DNA of 64,000 bases from NCBI GenBank assembly GCA_038852315.1, contig JAWCKF010000003.1, forward strand, positions 1 to 64,000. Direction: 5' to 3'. Each line of letters begins with the position of its first letter. The first letter of the stretch is position 1. The translations under genes were made by a program, and so were the position numbers. Below are positions 15,782 to 24,138 of the stretch, in pieces. Source of the DNA: COMBO-56-21 sp038852315. Its GTDB lineage: Archaea; Thermoplasmatota; Thermoplasmata; UBA10834. The notes under the pieces are model-generated. The model was not told the DNA's origin. It searched no databases and saw only the letters and a program-made list of their open reading frames with translations.

Positions 15782-16948
15782 CTACAGGCAGCCGCCGGAA
15801 CGACGCGCGATGGCTAAGAACGGGAGCGATGCCAGCTGAACGATGACGGAGAATGCGACAAGCGCAGGTATCGAAAAGTCGTAAAGCAAACCCATGGTGG
15901 CACTCCCCGCAAACCACGCGAGGCCGTAGCATGTGTTGAACACTCCGAACGCCGTCCCTCTTCGATCCGCCCGTACCATGTTAGTCACTGCTGCGCGCAT
16001 TACAGATTCCTGGGCTCCCATCCCGACACCCCATAGCGCGACACCCAGGGCGGCGAGCCAGAAACCTCCGAAGAACACACAGGGAGCGAAGAAGCTAGAC
16101 AGAGCAACCGCGAGGACGAGCACAGCGAGTCCTATCTTGTCGAACATGCGACCAAATACAAGCGCAGCAATGGCATCCGAACCCATGGCAACGGCATAGA
16201 GGACAGGTATCATCTCCATGGAGACTGCGTTAGACCTGCCGAAATGAAACCCAATCAGAGCGAAGTCGGCGAACCCAGCGGCAACAAGAGCGACACCCGT
16301 CAAGTAGAACAGGAACCTATGTGAGTATCCTCTCCCCTCGATGGGCGATGACAGAGGCTCGAGTTCGTGGGGGCGAGCGTACATCTTACGTGCCACGAAA
16401 AGCACGCTCAGCGCAACGAGGGCAGGTATCAACAGCACAGCGAAGCCTTGTCTGTAGTCTCCGTTCACAAACAGCACTACAGCAACGATGAGAGGACCTA
16501 AGACGGCGCCTATCTGGTCCATCGCTTCGTGAATCCCGAATCCCCACCCGCTACCAACCTGCTTTGTTGCATGCGACAGCATCGCATCTCGAGGAGGCGT
16601 TCTCACCCCTTTGCCGAAGCGCTCTAGAATGATCAAACCTGCTGCGATCTGCCAAGACCCTGCGAGTGCGAGGGCCGGTACTGCGAGCAGGTTGATACCA
16701 TACCCGAGGAAGGTCATCGTCCAGTATCTGCGTGTGCGGTCGCTGAGAGCACCCGAAACGAGTCGCACGCTATATCCCAGAAGCTCCCCGAACCCTGCGA
16801 CGACGCCTACGACTGTGCCGCTCGCGCCCAATATCCCCAGAAAAGGGCCGAAGAAACTTCTCGCTCCCTCGTAGGTCATATCTGCGAACAAGCTTACGAG
16901 CCCGAAAAGAAGCACGAGTCTCATCGCGCTTCGCGCAGTGATAGGCAT
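15782..16948 (-). CDS. Major facilitator superfamily transporter
   Basis: A 388-residue protein with about 12 hydrophobic helices. The N-terminal half has the loop between helices 2 and 3 (LVSGALSDRTRRYWTMTFLG), the usual MFS motif A position. An ALIGFHFGRSNAVSMEM segment and an internal GRMFDKIGLAVLVLA repeat the same layout in the second half. The substrate cannot be predicted. Its ATG lies 28 bases inside the small upstream gene that ends at 16921, so translation is probably coupled. Confidence 0.85.
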   Translation of the reverse strand: MPITARSAMRLVLLFGLVSLFADMTYEGARSFFGPFLGILGASGTVVGVVAGFGELLGYSVRLVSGALSDRTRRYWTMTFLGYGINLLAVPALALAGSWQIAAGLIILERFGKGVRTPPRDAMLSHATKQVGSGWGFGIHEAMDQIGAVLGPLIVAVVLFVNGDYRQGFAVLLIPALVALSVLFVARKMYARPHELEPLSSPIEGRGYSHRFLFYLTGVALVAAGFADFALIGFHFGRSNAVSMEMIPVLYAVAMGSDAIAALVFGRMFDKIGLAVLVLAVALSSFFAPCVFFGGFWLAALGVALWGVGMGAQESVMRAAVTNMVRADRRGTAFGVFNTCYGLAWFAGSATMGLLYDFSIPALVAFSVIVQLASLPFLAIARRSGGCL

Positions 16949-17103
16949 CGCCCTACAACTCCAGATTCTCCGATATGAGTATGAGTTTTTTCCTCCATCT
17001 CCCTAAGCCGGGAGAGACTCGCATCCCGGGACTGGTTCGCCTCGTTCCTGAGTTTCAAACCCGCCATGTAGGCGCTCTCCATCGACTCTATAGATGACAG
17101 CAT
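16921..17103 (-). CDS. Small coiled-coil protein, probably 5'-truncated
   Basis: The minus-strand frame ending at 16921 reads as a plausible helical protein back to about 17160 (LSESARRVKAEVKKRM, SAYMAGLKLRNEANQSRDAS). Further upstream it becomes a plain antisense read of the MinD-like gene. ATG 17103 gives 60 residues; longer starts run into the other gene. It overlaps the MFS start by 28 bases. I read this as a gene that lost its 5' end at the same breakpoint that removed the P-loop of the opposite gene. Confidence 0.4.
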   Translation of the reverse strand: MLSSIESMESAYMAGLKLRNEANQSRDASLSRLREMEEKTHTHIGESGVVGRCLSLREAR

Positions 17104-17181
17104 CCTTTTCTTGACTTCTGCCTTCACACGACGAGCGCTCTCAGAGAGCCTGTAGTCAAAATCGTACCTGATCTGACCAGC

Positions 17182-17973
17182 GTGCTTGTCGATTGCGATG
17201 TGGACGCCCCCAACCTGCATCTTCTCCTCGATCCCGTCATCAAGCACCGAGGTGCCTTCAGTTCGAGAAAGGTCGCTGAAATCGATGGAAGATCCTGCAA
17301 CAGCTGCATGGATTGCGTGCGGGCATGCAGGTTCGAAGCGTTCGCGCTGGTTGGTAATAGCTACCTGAAGAAGGTCGCAATCAGCGAGGATTCATGCGAA
17401 GGGTGTGGGGTATGCGTCAGGATATGCAAATCTAGGGCCATAACCCTGAGAGAGCGGGAACCTGGCGAGTGGTTCGTGTCTGAAACCCGGTTCGGGCCGA
17501 TGGTCCATGCGCTCCTCGCACCTGGAGGAGAGAACTCCGGCATGCTCGTGGCCCTGGTAGAACAGAAGGCGAGGGCGCTGGCGAGAGATAAGGGTTCAGA
17601 GTTCGTTCTCGTCGACGGGCCTCCAGGGCTAAGCTGTCCTGCAATCTCTGCAGCCTCAGCAGCTGACATTGTGGTGCTCGTGGCCGAACCAACCACGTCC
17701 GGCTTCAGCGACTTCTGGAGGATTGCCGACCTGTGCACTCACATCTGGGCTCGCGCGACGCTGTTGGTGAACAGATGGGACATAAACCCCAAGGTTACCG
17801 AGTGGATCGAGAAGGATGCAGAAAGGAGAGGAATCAGCAACCTGGGAAGAATCCCGTACGATGACTCCATACCATTACTCCTAGCTATGGGCAAAACCCC
17901 TATGGAATCCTGCGATAGCAAGGCGAGGGACGCGATCTGCGACATCTGGCATAGGCTCCAAGAGATCAGGTAA
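17182..17973 (+). pseudogene. MinD/Mrp-type ATPase with ferredoxin insert, missing Walker A
   Basis: The 263-residue frame is clearly a MinD-family P-loop ATPase with an inserted 2x[4Fe-4S] domain: VLVDCDVDAPNLHLLLDP (Walker A' / deviant region), then CNSCMDCVRACR and CEGCGVCVRICKSRA clusters, then LVDGPPGLSCPAISA (Walker B) and AEPTTSGFSD. Intact relatives begin about 30-35 residues earlier with a GKGGTGKT P-loop. Here the open frame runs back only to 17098 with unrelated residues and meets TGA at 17095. Without the P-loop the protein cannot bind ATP in the usual way. It is most likely a decaying gene; assembly error or a novel regulatory form are alternatives. Confidence 0.7.
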
Positions 17974-18088
17974 GAAACGGTTTTGAATGGACTTGTGCAC
18001 AACGCCCTTTCCGACAAGGATTTGGCGTTGCAACGCGTTGCCATGAGCAGAATCCGTCACTCAGCGCGTAATGCAGGAGGGAACCATT

Positions 18089-19141
18089 GTGAGAAAGAAA
18101 GTGATTATGTTGGCGATTGCTGTGGCTATAGTCACAATGCTTCTCGCTTCAAGCATGCTTGGAAATCTCGCAAGAGGTCCGTCGATAATCTCGCCTGAAG
18201 ACTCCCCGACCATGCCGTCAAGAGGGTACTTCTTAGGCCTCCTGCCCACACCCGGCGTGGGACAGAGCTTTGCAGACTCGTACGCGCAGGCATCGGAGTA
18301 CTGTGATTTCGTGCCCGTCTGGGGGAAGCCATCGCCTTTCTATGCGATGGCCTCAGACCTGTCTGGCTCCTGGGGAGATACATTCATCAGAGACTACATC
18401 CGGGGCAATGGCATGTTCCCGCTCATACAGTTCTCCTTCTTCGGAGCCGATGTAAGTCTCATCAAGCCACCCGGGATGGAAGACGCAACTCTTTCCGACG
18501 CTGAGTGGAGGCAGGCGTACAAGAGAGCAATACTTGATACTGTCAGAGAAGTGAGACCGCTCTACCTATCGGTAGGCAACGAGGTCAACCGTTGGTATGA
18601 AGCTCACGGTTCGTCGGCAGGAGACCTCAATGGATTCCAGCACTTTGTGAGCCTTTACGAGGAGATATACGACGCTGTGAAGCGGCTGTCGAACGAAACG
18701 CATGTGTTCTGTGTGTTTGCGAGAGAGATTGTCTCGGAACACCGAGAGGCGGATCTCAGCGTCATAGGTATGTTCAACACGAGCAAGCTCGATGTGCTGG
18801 CATTCACGAGTTATGCGTTCGCGGTCCAGGAGATAAACCGGCCTTCTGACATCCCTGACGACTACTTCTCCAGAGCGCTCACTTACACTCCCGGCAAGAG
18901 CCTCGCGTTTATCGAACTCGGCTGGCCCTCTCTAGATGCTTTCGGCGGAGAGCAGGGACAAGCAGATTTCCTCTCCGCAGTGGCTAAGAGGCTGACCATT
19001 GATCGTGGTGCGGATCTTCACCTGCTCGCTTGGGCGTGGCTTCACGACATCAACGAAGATGACCACATAGGGCTGGTCAGAACCGACGGGACGGAGAAGG
19101 AGGCATACTCAGTCTGGAAGAGCCTGTCGGCCGGTCGCTAG
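18089..19141 (+). CDS. Secreted clan GH-A-like glycoside hydrolase
   Basis: A 350-residue protein with a signal peptide or N-terminal anchor (VRKKVIMLAIAVAIVTMLLA). The mature part looks like a TIM barrel with the two glutamates expected in clan GH-A: YLSVGNEVNRW (Glu about 165, acid/base) and LAFIELGWPS (Glu about 276, nucleophile). It resembles GH53-type galactanases in layout, but the family is not certain. GTG 18089 follows AGGAGGG by about seven bases; an in-frame ATG at 18071 lies before that ribosome site. It would act outside the cell on polysaccharide. Confidence 0.65.
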   Translation: MRKKVIMLAIAVAIVTMLLASSMLGNLARGPSIISPEDSPTMPSRGYFLGLLPTPGVGQSFADSYAQASEYCDFVPVWGKPSPFYAMASDLSGSWGDTFIRDYIRGNGMFPLIQFSFFGADVSLIKPPGMEDATLSDAEWRQAYKRAILDTVREVRPLYLSVGNEVNRWYEAHGSSAGDLNGFQHFVSLYEEIYDAVKRLSNETHVFCVFAREIVSEHREADLSVIGMFNTSKLDVLAFTSYAFAVQEINRPSDIPDDYFSRALTYTPGKSLAFIELGWPSLDAFGGEQGQADFLSAVAKRLTIDRGADLHLLAWAWLHDINEDDHIGLVRTDGTEKEAYSVWKSLSAGR

Positions 19142-19185
19142 GACCTTGCCAGGGTCACGAAGGGAAGGTGCGCACGTTGCGGCCC

Positions 19186-20289
19186 CTACCCGTGAAGGCA
19201 AAACGAGGTTGCATACCCAGTCAAGAACAGCAGGGGGCCGACTATCCACCCAGCCCCGAGGAAAAGGGCTGCCAGTGCTAGGGAGCCGGCCGACCCTAGT
19301 CCCACGATCGGGTTAGCGGAAACGCTAGGCCTCGTTAACCTGAGAGTCATCCACAGACCCACCGCTCCTATGGCTAACCCGATGGATTGTATTGCGATGA
19401 CAACGACGTCGAGAGGGTTGAAGGAGGACGACTGGTTCACTATGACGAGGGACAGCTGATTGATGGTACTGCCTATCACCGTTGTCGCTCCCAAGAGTCC
19501 TGAATACAGTCCAATCCTCCAGGCCAACGAGAAGTTCTGAACGAAGGGTGCTCGCCGTCGTACTATGAGCCAACCCGCCGAAGTCCCCAGGATCGTGCTT
19601 GCTAGTGTGGGCGACATCAACAGGAGCAACGAATCGCCCCAGAAGATGTGCCACCTCATCCAGTGAAGCGGGATAGATACAAAATCGAGAGCAGAAAACT
19701 GCTCGAGACGGCCCGGAGCGAGCAGGTACTTCCCGTACCCTGAACTGGCGTCGGCAGGCAAGCCCTCCGGAACCGCCACTGCGAGGTAGTAGACTGCCTC
19801 CTGCGGCAACACTATCTCTGCATCCTGCCTGACCCAGAAGTTGACCTGCGTGAACGGCTCGAACTCACGCGTATTCTCGGTTCCGTTGTAGACGAGGCTT
19901 ACAGCGCCTGTTCCTGGTTTGAGCCCGATCTCGAATTCCTCGAGGACATCATGTGTGAAAGTCCCGGGAAGGGCCAACCCAGGACCAATCAGAATCACGA
20001 CCGGAGCGAAAAGCTCCAAACCAGACGTCGCTGGGACCGCCAGCTGGAAGTTGAGCACATGACCAGCCGTCACAGAGAACGCATAGAAATGTATCCGACC
20101 GACCTTTGAAGCGAACTCAGCAGTTATAGCATAGGAAACATTCGCATCAGGTATTCTGAAGGCTGTTTCCATCGTAGGGCCGCCAGATTCGTATATTGGG
20201 AGGTGGGCCGAAACTGTGCTAGCAGTGCCAAGCACCACAACAGAGGCTATCGCCGAGATTGAGAACAACCTTGACAGCCTGTTGCCCAT
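19186..20289 (-). CDS. Membrane protein with secreted N-terminal domain
   Basis: A 367-residue protein. A signal peptide (LFSISAIASVVVLGTASTVSA) is followed by an extracellular beta-rich domain of about 190 residues. That domain has FRIPDANVSYAITAEFASKV and HFYAFSVTAGHVLNFQLAVP, the style of a pre-peptidase or carbohydrate-binding sandwich. Then come four to five membrane helices, among them LLLLMSPTLASTILGTSAGW and IVGPLLFLTGYATSF. I do not recognise the family. It could sense or bind an outside ligand. It is convergent with the glycoside hydrolase gene. Confidence 0.6.
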   Translation of the reverse strand: MGNRLSRLFSISAIASVVVLGTASTVSAHLPIYESGGPTMETAFRIPDANVSYAITAEFASKVGRIHFYAFSVTAGHVLNFQLAVPATSGLELFAPVVILIGPGLALPGTFTHDVLEEFEIGLKPGTGAVSLVYNGTENTREFEPFTQVNFWVRQDAEIVLPQEAVYYLAVAVPEGLPADASSGYGKYLLAPGRLEQFSALDFVSIPLHWMRWHIFWGDSLLLLMSPTLASTILGTSAGWLIVRRRAPFVQNFSLAWRIGLYSGLLGATTVIGSTINQLSLVIVNQSSSFNPLDVVVIAIQSIGLAIGAVGLWMTLRLTRPSVSANPIVGLGSAGSLALAALFLGAGWIVGPLLFLTGYATSFCLHG

Positions 20290-20402
20290 CTTCCGCCGCT
20301 CCTCGTAATCTACTCCATAGCCTCCGCAGGAATATTGTTTGTCCCTATCCTATGTGAGTGGATCAAACCGTTGGCAAGCAAAACGCCGCCCCGATCCGAG
20401 CG

Positions 20403-21386
20403 TCACACGAGGTCTCTCGCCACCCCTGTGCTCACGACCGGTGAAAGTTCCTGCGGGTATGGTTCAAGGTAGGTCTGTCCAAGAAGATATTCCTGATCGA
20501 ACCTGATGGCCCAAGAGCGGAGGAGGCTGACAGGGACCGAGAGAGGTAGCCGGTCCTCGCGATACATCTCAAGAGTCGACAGCAAGTAGTCCTTCTCAGG
20601 AGCTGTCAGCTTATCTGAGAAGTAGCCCAACATGTGATGTGCCACATTGATGTTCGCCGGAGGCCGTGGTATCCGCGACATCGTGGCTCGGAGAGCTGCG
20701 CCGTACTCGGCCCGCACCGTTGCGATGTCTCTCTTCTCCCTGTTGGCCACGATCCTGCCAAGGGTCCTAAGGCCCTTCTGGCTGTATGACATTATCAGGA
20801 ACTTGTTCTTGGAGTGGAACGAAACAATGTCGGCCATCGAACCACTGTCCTCTATCTCGCGAAACGAGGCAAAGGTGAAGATGCGCTTCAAGAAATGGTC
20901 CCATATGCGATCGTTGTTCAGACGACCCTCGTCCTCGACAGCAAGGTTGGGAAACCTCTCGAGCACGGCTTTACCGAATAATCCAGCGGATGCACCCAGA
21001 GCCGACACCTGGCCGGCTGCCGGATAGACCTTCGTGTCTTTTATACCGCAGGAGGGCGACCGACTCTTGAGAATGAATCCGTCCACGGGAGGCAGACCCG
21101 CGAGATACCTCTGCGCAAAATCCCTCATCTTCTCTGTCACATCGAGTCCGGATACCGATTGGACGAGCCTTAGATCTCCTCCGCTTGCAACGATCCTTAT
21201 GGGATTGCGAGGGACGCCGAGCCCGATCTCAACCTCGGGACATACGGTCTCGAATTGGACGAATTGCTTCAAGGAGTCGACGAACGGATCTGGGATCATT
21301 GCCCCATTCCAGCGACATGACGCGAACCCGAGGCACTTGCTCACCACTATCACAGGCCTTGCCCACTGTTTCTTCTTGGACGTCAT
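20403..21386 (-). CDS. DUF523-DUF1722 protein
   Basis: A 327-residue two-domain protein. The N-terminal DUF523 part has VVSKCLGFASCRWNG, FVQFETVCPEVEIGLGVPR and LKSRSPSCGIKDTKVY, with conserved cysteines that may bind a metal or cluster. The C-terminal DUF1722 part has FHSKNKFLIMSYSQKG, LGRIVANREKRDI and VAHHMLGYFSDKL. Fused proteins of this kind occur in bacteria and archaea near DNA photolyase genes and are poorly characterised; no photolyase is seen here. Confidence 0.85.
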   Translation of the reverse strand: MTSKKKQWARPVIVVSKCLGFASCRWNGAMIPDPFVDSLKQFVQFETVCPEVEIGLGVPRNPIRIVASGGDLRLVQSVSGLDVTEKMRDFAQRYLAGLPPVDGFILKSRSPSCGIKDTKVYPAAGQVSALGASAGLFGKAVLERFPNLAVEDEGRLNNDRIWDHFLKRIFTFASFREIEDSGSMADIVSFHSKNKFLIMSYSQKGLRTLGRIVANREKRDIATVRAEYGAALRATMSRIPRPPANINVAHHMLGYFSDKLTAPEKDYLLSTLEMYREDRLPLSVPVSLLRSWAIRFDQEYLLGQTYLEPYPQELSPVVSTGVARDLV

Positions 21387-21594
21387 GTCGCTCGTGCCAC
21401 CTCGTTCATCTCCGAGAATCAGCGTTTCATTCCTTGGATGTCATACGAGATTATACTCGTTGCGGGAGCTCAAAGTCATAGAAACCGAACATGCACGGGC
21501 TCAGCAAATAGTACCCTTCGAGCGATTGGAGTTGGAGCATGCCCTTGACCGAGGCGCTATAGCAAGTATCGGGGGAACAAGGGGAGGAAGACGA

Positions 21595-22080
21595 ATGAAG
21601 AGATATGCATACGCCCTCGCAGCCTTTGCTGCAGCTGGTCTGATGCTCTCGACAGGCTTCGCCCTCGCAGACAGCTACATGGAGGAGAACACAGCGGGAG
21701 GAGGAGGCTGGTTCTACGTCCAGGCAATGAACACCCAGTACAAGGACGGGTTCGCTCTGTATTTGGATGCGGACGACTACTCGATGAGCTCAATGCAATT
21801 CAGGGCCAGAGAGATCCCGGCCAGGGTTGTCGCGTACGAGTTCAGCCAAGTGAGCATCGAGGACAACGACATGGACGGGTACTGGACCGCGCACGCGTGG
21901 GGCAAGGCATGGGGAGCTGGGATGGATTGGGATTTCCACCTGAAGGTCACGGATATGGGCAAGGGCAAGATGGACCAATTCTGGCTTCAGGTGACCCTGG
22001 TCGATGACCCGGAAACTGTCCTGACGTGGGAAACCACGGGCCTTGGCGGCGGCAACATCTGGATATGCCCCATGATGTGA
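21595..22080 (+). CDS. Small exported protein of unknown function
   Basis: A 161-residue protein with a clear signal peptide (YAYALAAFAAAGLMLSTGFALA, cleavage likely after ALA). The mature part is rich in Trp, Tyr, Met and acidic residues (GGGGWFYVQAMNTQYKDGF, LYLDADDYSMSSMQFRA, WTAHAWGKAWGAGMDWDFHL), suggesting a beta-sandwich. GGGGAGGAAG lies five bases before ATG 21595; the frame is open far upstream but overlaps DUF1722 on the other strand. No family is recognised. Confidence 0.7.
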   Translation: MKRYAYALAAFAAAGLMLSTGFALADSYMEENTAGGGGWFYVQAMNTQYKDGFALYLDADDYSMSSMQFRAREIPARVVAYEFSQVSIEDNDMDGYWTAHAWGKAWGAGMDWDFHLKVTDMGKGKMDQFWLQVTLVDDPETVLTWETTGLGGGNIWICPMM

Positions 22081-22163
22081 GGAGGGGCATGACTCCAGCC
22101 CCACTAAAACCCTTAATCGTTTCTCTTTATACCCCAGTCCCGACAGCGGTTCTGAATCCGCAG

Positions 22164-22260
22164 CATATTTAAACACAGGCAAAGGCACACGGAGACGTGG
22201 TCTCCGGAGCTAGAGGGGCTAGAAAACAGTAGAAATGGGTTTAAGAGGCGCCGACTCAGA
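22164..22260 (+). promoter_or_regulatory. Orphan TATA-like box followed by a hairpin
   Basis: The sequence atatttaaa at 22165-22173 is a strong TATA match on the plus strand. A perfect 7-bp inverted repeat CGGAGAC-GTG-GTCTCCG follows at 22190-22206, and a smaller CTAG-aggggg-type repeat comes after it. No plus-strand gene follows: the next gene is on the minus strand and ends at 22256. A short non-coding RNA is possible. The box also reads as TATA on the minus strand. Confidence 0.3.
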
Positions 22261-22606
22261 CCAGTTCCAGTATCCCGAGTATGAGCGCTACTATCCCAAT
22301 TATTGTCTGGAAGGCGCCAAGCGCCTTGGTCAGCTTAGCTATGTACTTCCCAAGGGCGGGCAGCGTGGACATCACTCCCGCAGCGAGGATTAAGCCCACG
22401 ATGAGTAGCCAGATGTTAGCCAGGCCAACGCTTCCGTCCACCATGTCCCAAATAGCCACAATCACGGAGATCACTCCGATGATCGTCTGAAACCCACCCA
22501 GCCACTTTGCCAGCTTCTCAAGATGCTTCCCCAACGCGGGTATCAGGTACAAAGATCCTGATAGCAAGACCAACCCGCCCACTATCAACATCAGCCCCAC
22601 AAGCAT
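22256..22606 (-). CDS. Four-helix membrane protein with internal duplication
   Basis: A 116-residue integral membrane protein made of two tandem copies of a roughly 57-residue unit. LIPALGKHLEKLAKWLGGFQ in the first copy matches TLPALGKYIAKLTKALGAFQ in the second, and each copy is followed by TIIGVI/TIIGIV and another hydrophobic helix. Each unit has two helices joined by a basic amphipathic loop. ATG 22606 follows AGGTG by six bases; GTG 22615 is an alternative. Function is unknown. Confidence 0.7.
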   Translation of the reverse strand: MLVGLMLIVGGLVLLSGSLYLIPALGKHLEKLAKWLGGFQTIIGVISVIVAIWDMVDGSVGLANIWLLIVGLILAAGVMSTLPALGKYIAKLTKALGAFQTIIGIVALILGILELV

Positions 22607-22615
22607 TGTGTACAC

Positions 22616-23211
22616 CTAGAGGTCAATACCTCCAGGTTCTCTTGAAGGGCGCTTCATAGCATAATGCTTTCGAAACCCGAGCTCAATCCTGGCCAGATGA
22701 CCCTATGCCATCCGGGCTGCACGTTCTTGTAGGAGCTCGGTTTCGGCAGAGATGACACCGTTTCCGCGAAAGTCCATGTCATTTGGCAAGGGATACGATC
22801 ACAATGGAGAATGACTTGATCTCGCTTCGCCAGCTTCTGCACGCATGCCTGCTCATGGGCAGACTGCACGAGCGAAGCCTATTCTCGGCTTTCGTGGCAC
22901 CACCTGGGTGGGTGACTAAGGTGGTCTTCAGGCGCCCTGGTTGGAGGATCTACATCGCCTACCCCGAAAGCCGATGTGCAGTTTTCCCGGACCGAGATCG
23001 GGTGCTATGAGGCCGATTTCCTCCCAAAGAACGCTACCATGGGTGTCGCAGCGGAATACGTTCGACCCCAGCATGAACCTCATAGGGTGCCGAGCGACAT
23101 AGGGGTCCGGCCTCGGAAACAGCATTACGCTCTCTTTGAACCTGGTGACTTCGCTTCCTTGCGGTTATTGAGAATGATAAGGTGATAACGAAGCCCTCCT
23201 GCTGATAATCG
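22616..23211. other. Intergenic stretch without a supported gene
   Basis: Short frames exist on both strands (for example plus 22783-23010 and minus 22654-22869), but none shows a domain, a signal sequence or a ribosome-binding site. The stretch may hold gene remnants. I see no RNA gene. Confidence 0.4.
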
Positions 23212-24138
23212 ATGAGCGCCAAACTGCGGTCTGTGGGCGCTCTGACATCGTCTAGCGGATTTGTCGCGGACCTACTCCCTGGTAGACCCAGAGTGGTCTG
23301 TCAGACAAAGCCCTGGAAGAAGCGTGTGGCATTCGCGACCGTCATCGCCATCACCTCGATCTGCCTCCTGGCCCTGAGAACCGAGATTCCGCCGAATGCA
23401 GAGAACGTTCCCGAGAGTGGAGGGGCGACCTCTAGACCCTACAACAACAGCTATGAGCTGAAGGCATACGCTCTCAACCTCACGTTGATGACCCCTAGCC
23501 AGCTTAACACCACGCTTGTCTTCGATGAATCGCAACTGCCCTTCCTGTTCGAAACCCTGACGTTCGGCGACTTCCGAGAGGAGTCCGCGTTCTCCTGCAG
23601 GTACTTCGGCGGCATGTCGCTGCTAGTCAAGGCCGCCGGAGCAAGCACGAACATCACATTCAGAGAGAGCAACGGTAGACTGATCCAGGAGATATGGTAC
23701 CAAGGTCAGCCTCTAATCGTACTCAGCGGGTGGGAGTACGTGTCATGGGACAGCGACGGCTCAGTAATGGAACGCACTTGGGGGTCGATGCAGACAGTGG
23801 CCTATGACTGGAAAGAGGGTGCGTGGACTCCATCGAACGGGATAGTCGTGGAACATCCGAGGGATTTCACTGTCAAGGGGGCCCAGCTATGCGTCATGGT
23901 GTTTGAGCCCGTGCCAGGGAGTGCAATCCCGGAGTTCGGATTCATGCCTGTCTGTCTGGTGGTCGCGGCCCTGATGATTCTGATTAGAAGGCAGGTCGCA
24001 GAACCATCCAGAAACGGCTCATGTGACCGATCGACAGGCCCTTATCCGATATCGCAACCCTCCTTGGCTGCCGTGAGGCTGACTCGACGAGATTCCATCC
24101 AACACGAACATCAGCCTCTGGACCTCGAGCGTGCGTAG
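23212..24138 (+). CDS. Surface protein with PEF-CTERM-like sorting signal
   Basis: A 308-residue protein. An N-terminal hydrophobic helix (VAFATVIAITSICLLAL) follows about 40 residues that may precede the true start. The ectodomain has many N-x-S/T sites (NNS, NLT, NTT, NIT). Near the C-terminus GSAIPEFGFMPVCLVVAALMILIRR has the order PEF, hydrophobic helix, RR, as in archaeal PEF-CTERM proteins processed by archaeosortase. Unusually about 45 further residues follow the RR instead of a near-immediate stop, and they overlap the end of the convergent protease gene by 28 bases; a lost stop codon is possible. The function of the ectodomain is unknown. Confidence 0.6.
   Translation: MSAKLRSVGALTSSSGFVADLLPGRPRVVCQTKPWKKRVAFATVIAITSICLLALRTEIPPNAENVPESGGATSRPYNNSYELKAYALNLTLMTPSQLNTTLVFDESQLPFLFETLTFGDFREESAFSCRYFGGMSLLVKAAGASTNITFRESNGRLIQEIWYQGQPLIVLSGWEYVSWDSDGSVMERTWGSMQTVAYDWKEGAWTPSNGIVVEHPRDFTVKGAQLCVMVFEPVPGSAIPEFGFMPVCLVVAALMILIRRQVAEPSRNGSCDRSTGPYPISQPSLAAVRLTRRDSIQHEHQPLDLERA

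Noticed and set aside
22783..23010. Small plus-strand gene of 75 residues
   Set aside because: Composition is irregular and there is no ribosome-binding site or recognisable motif.
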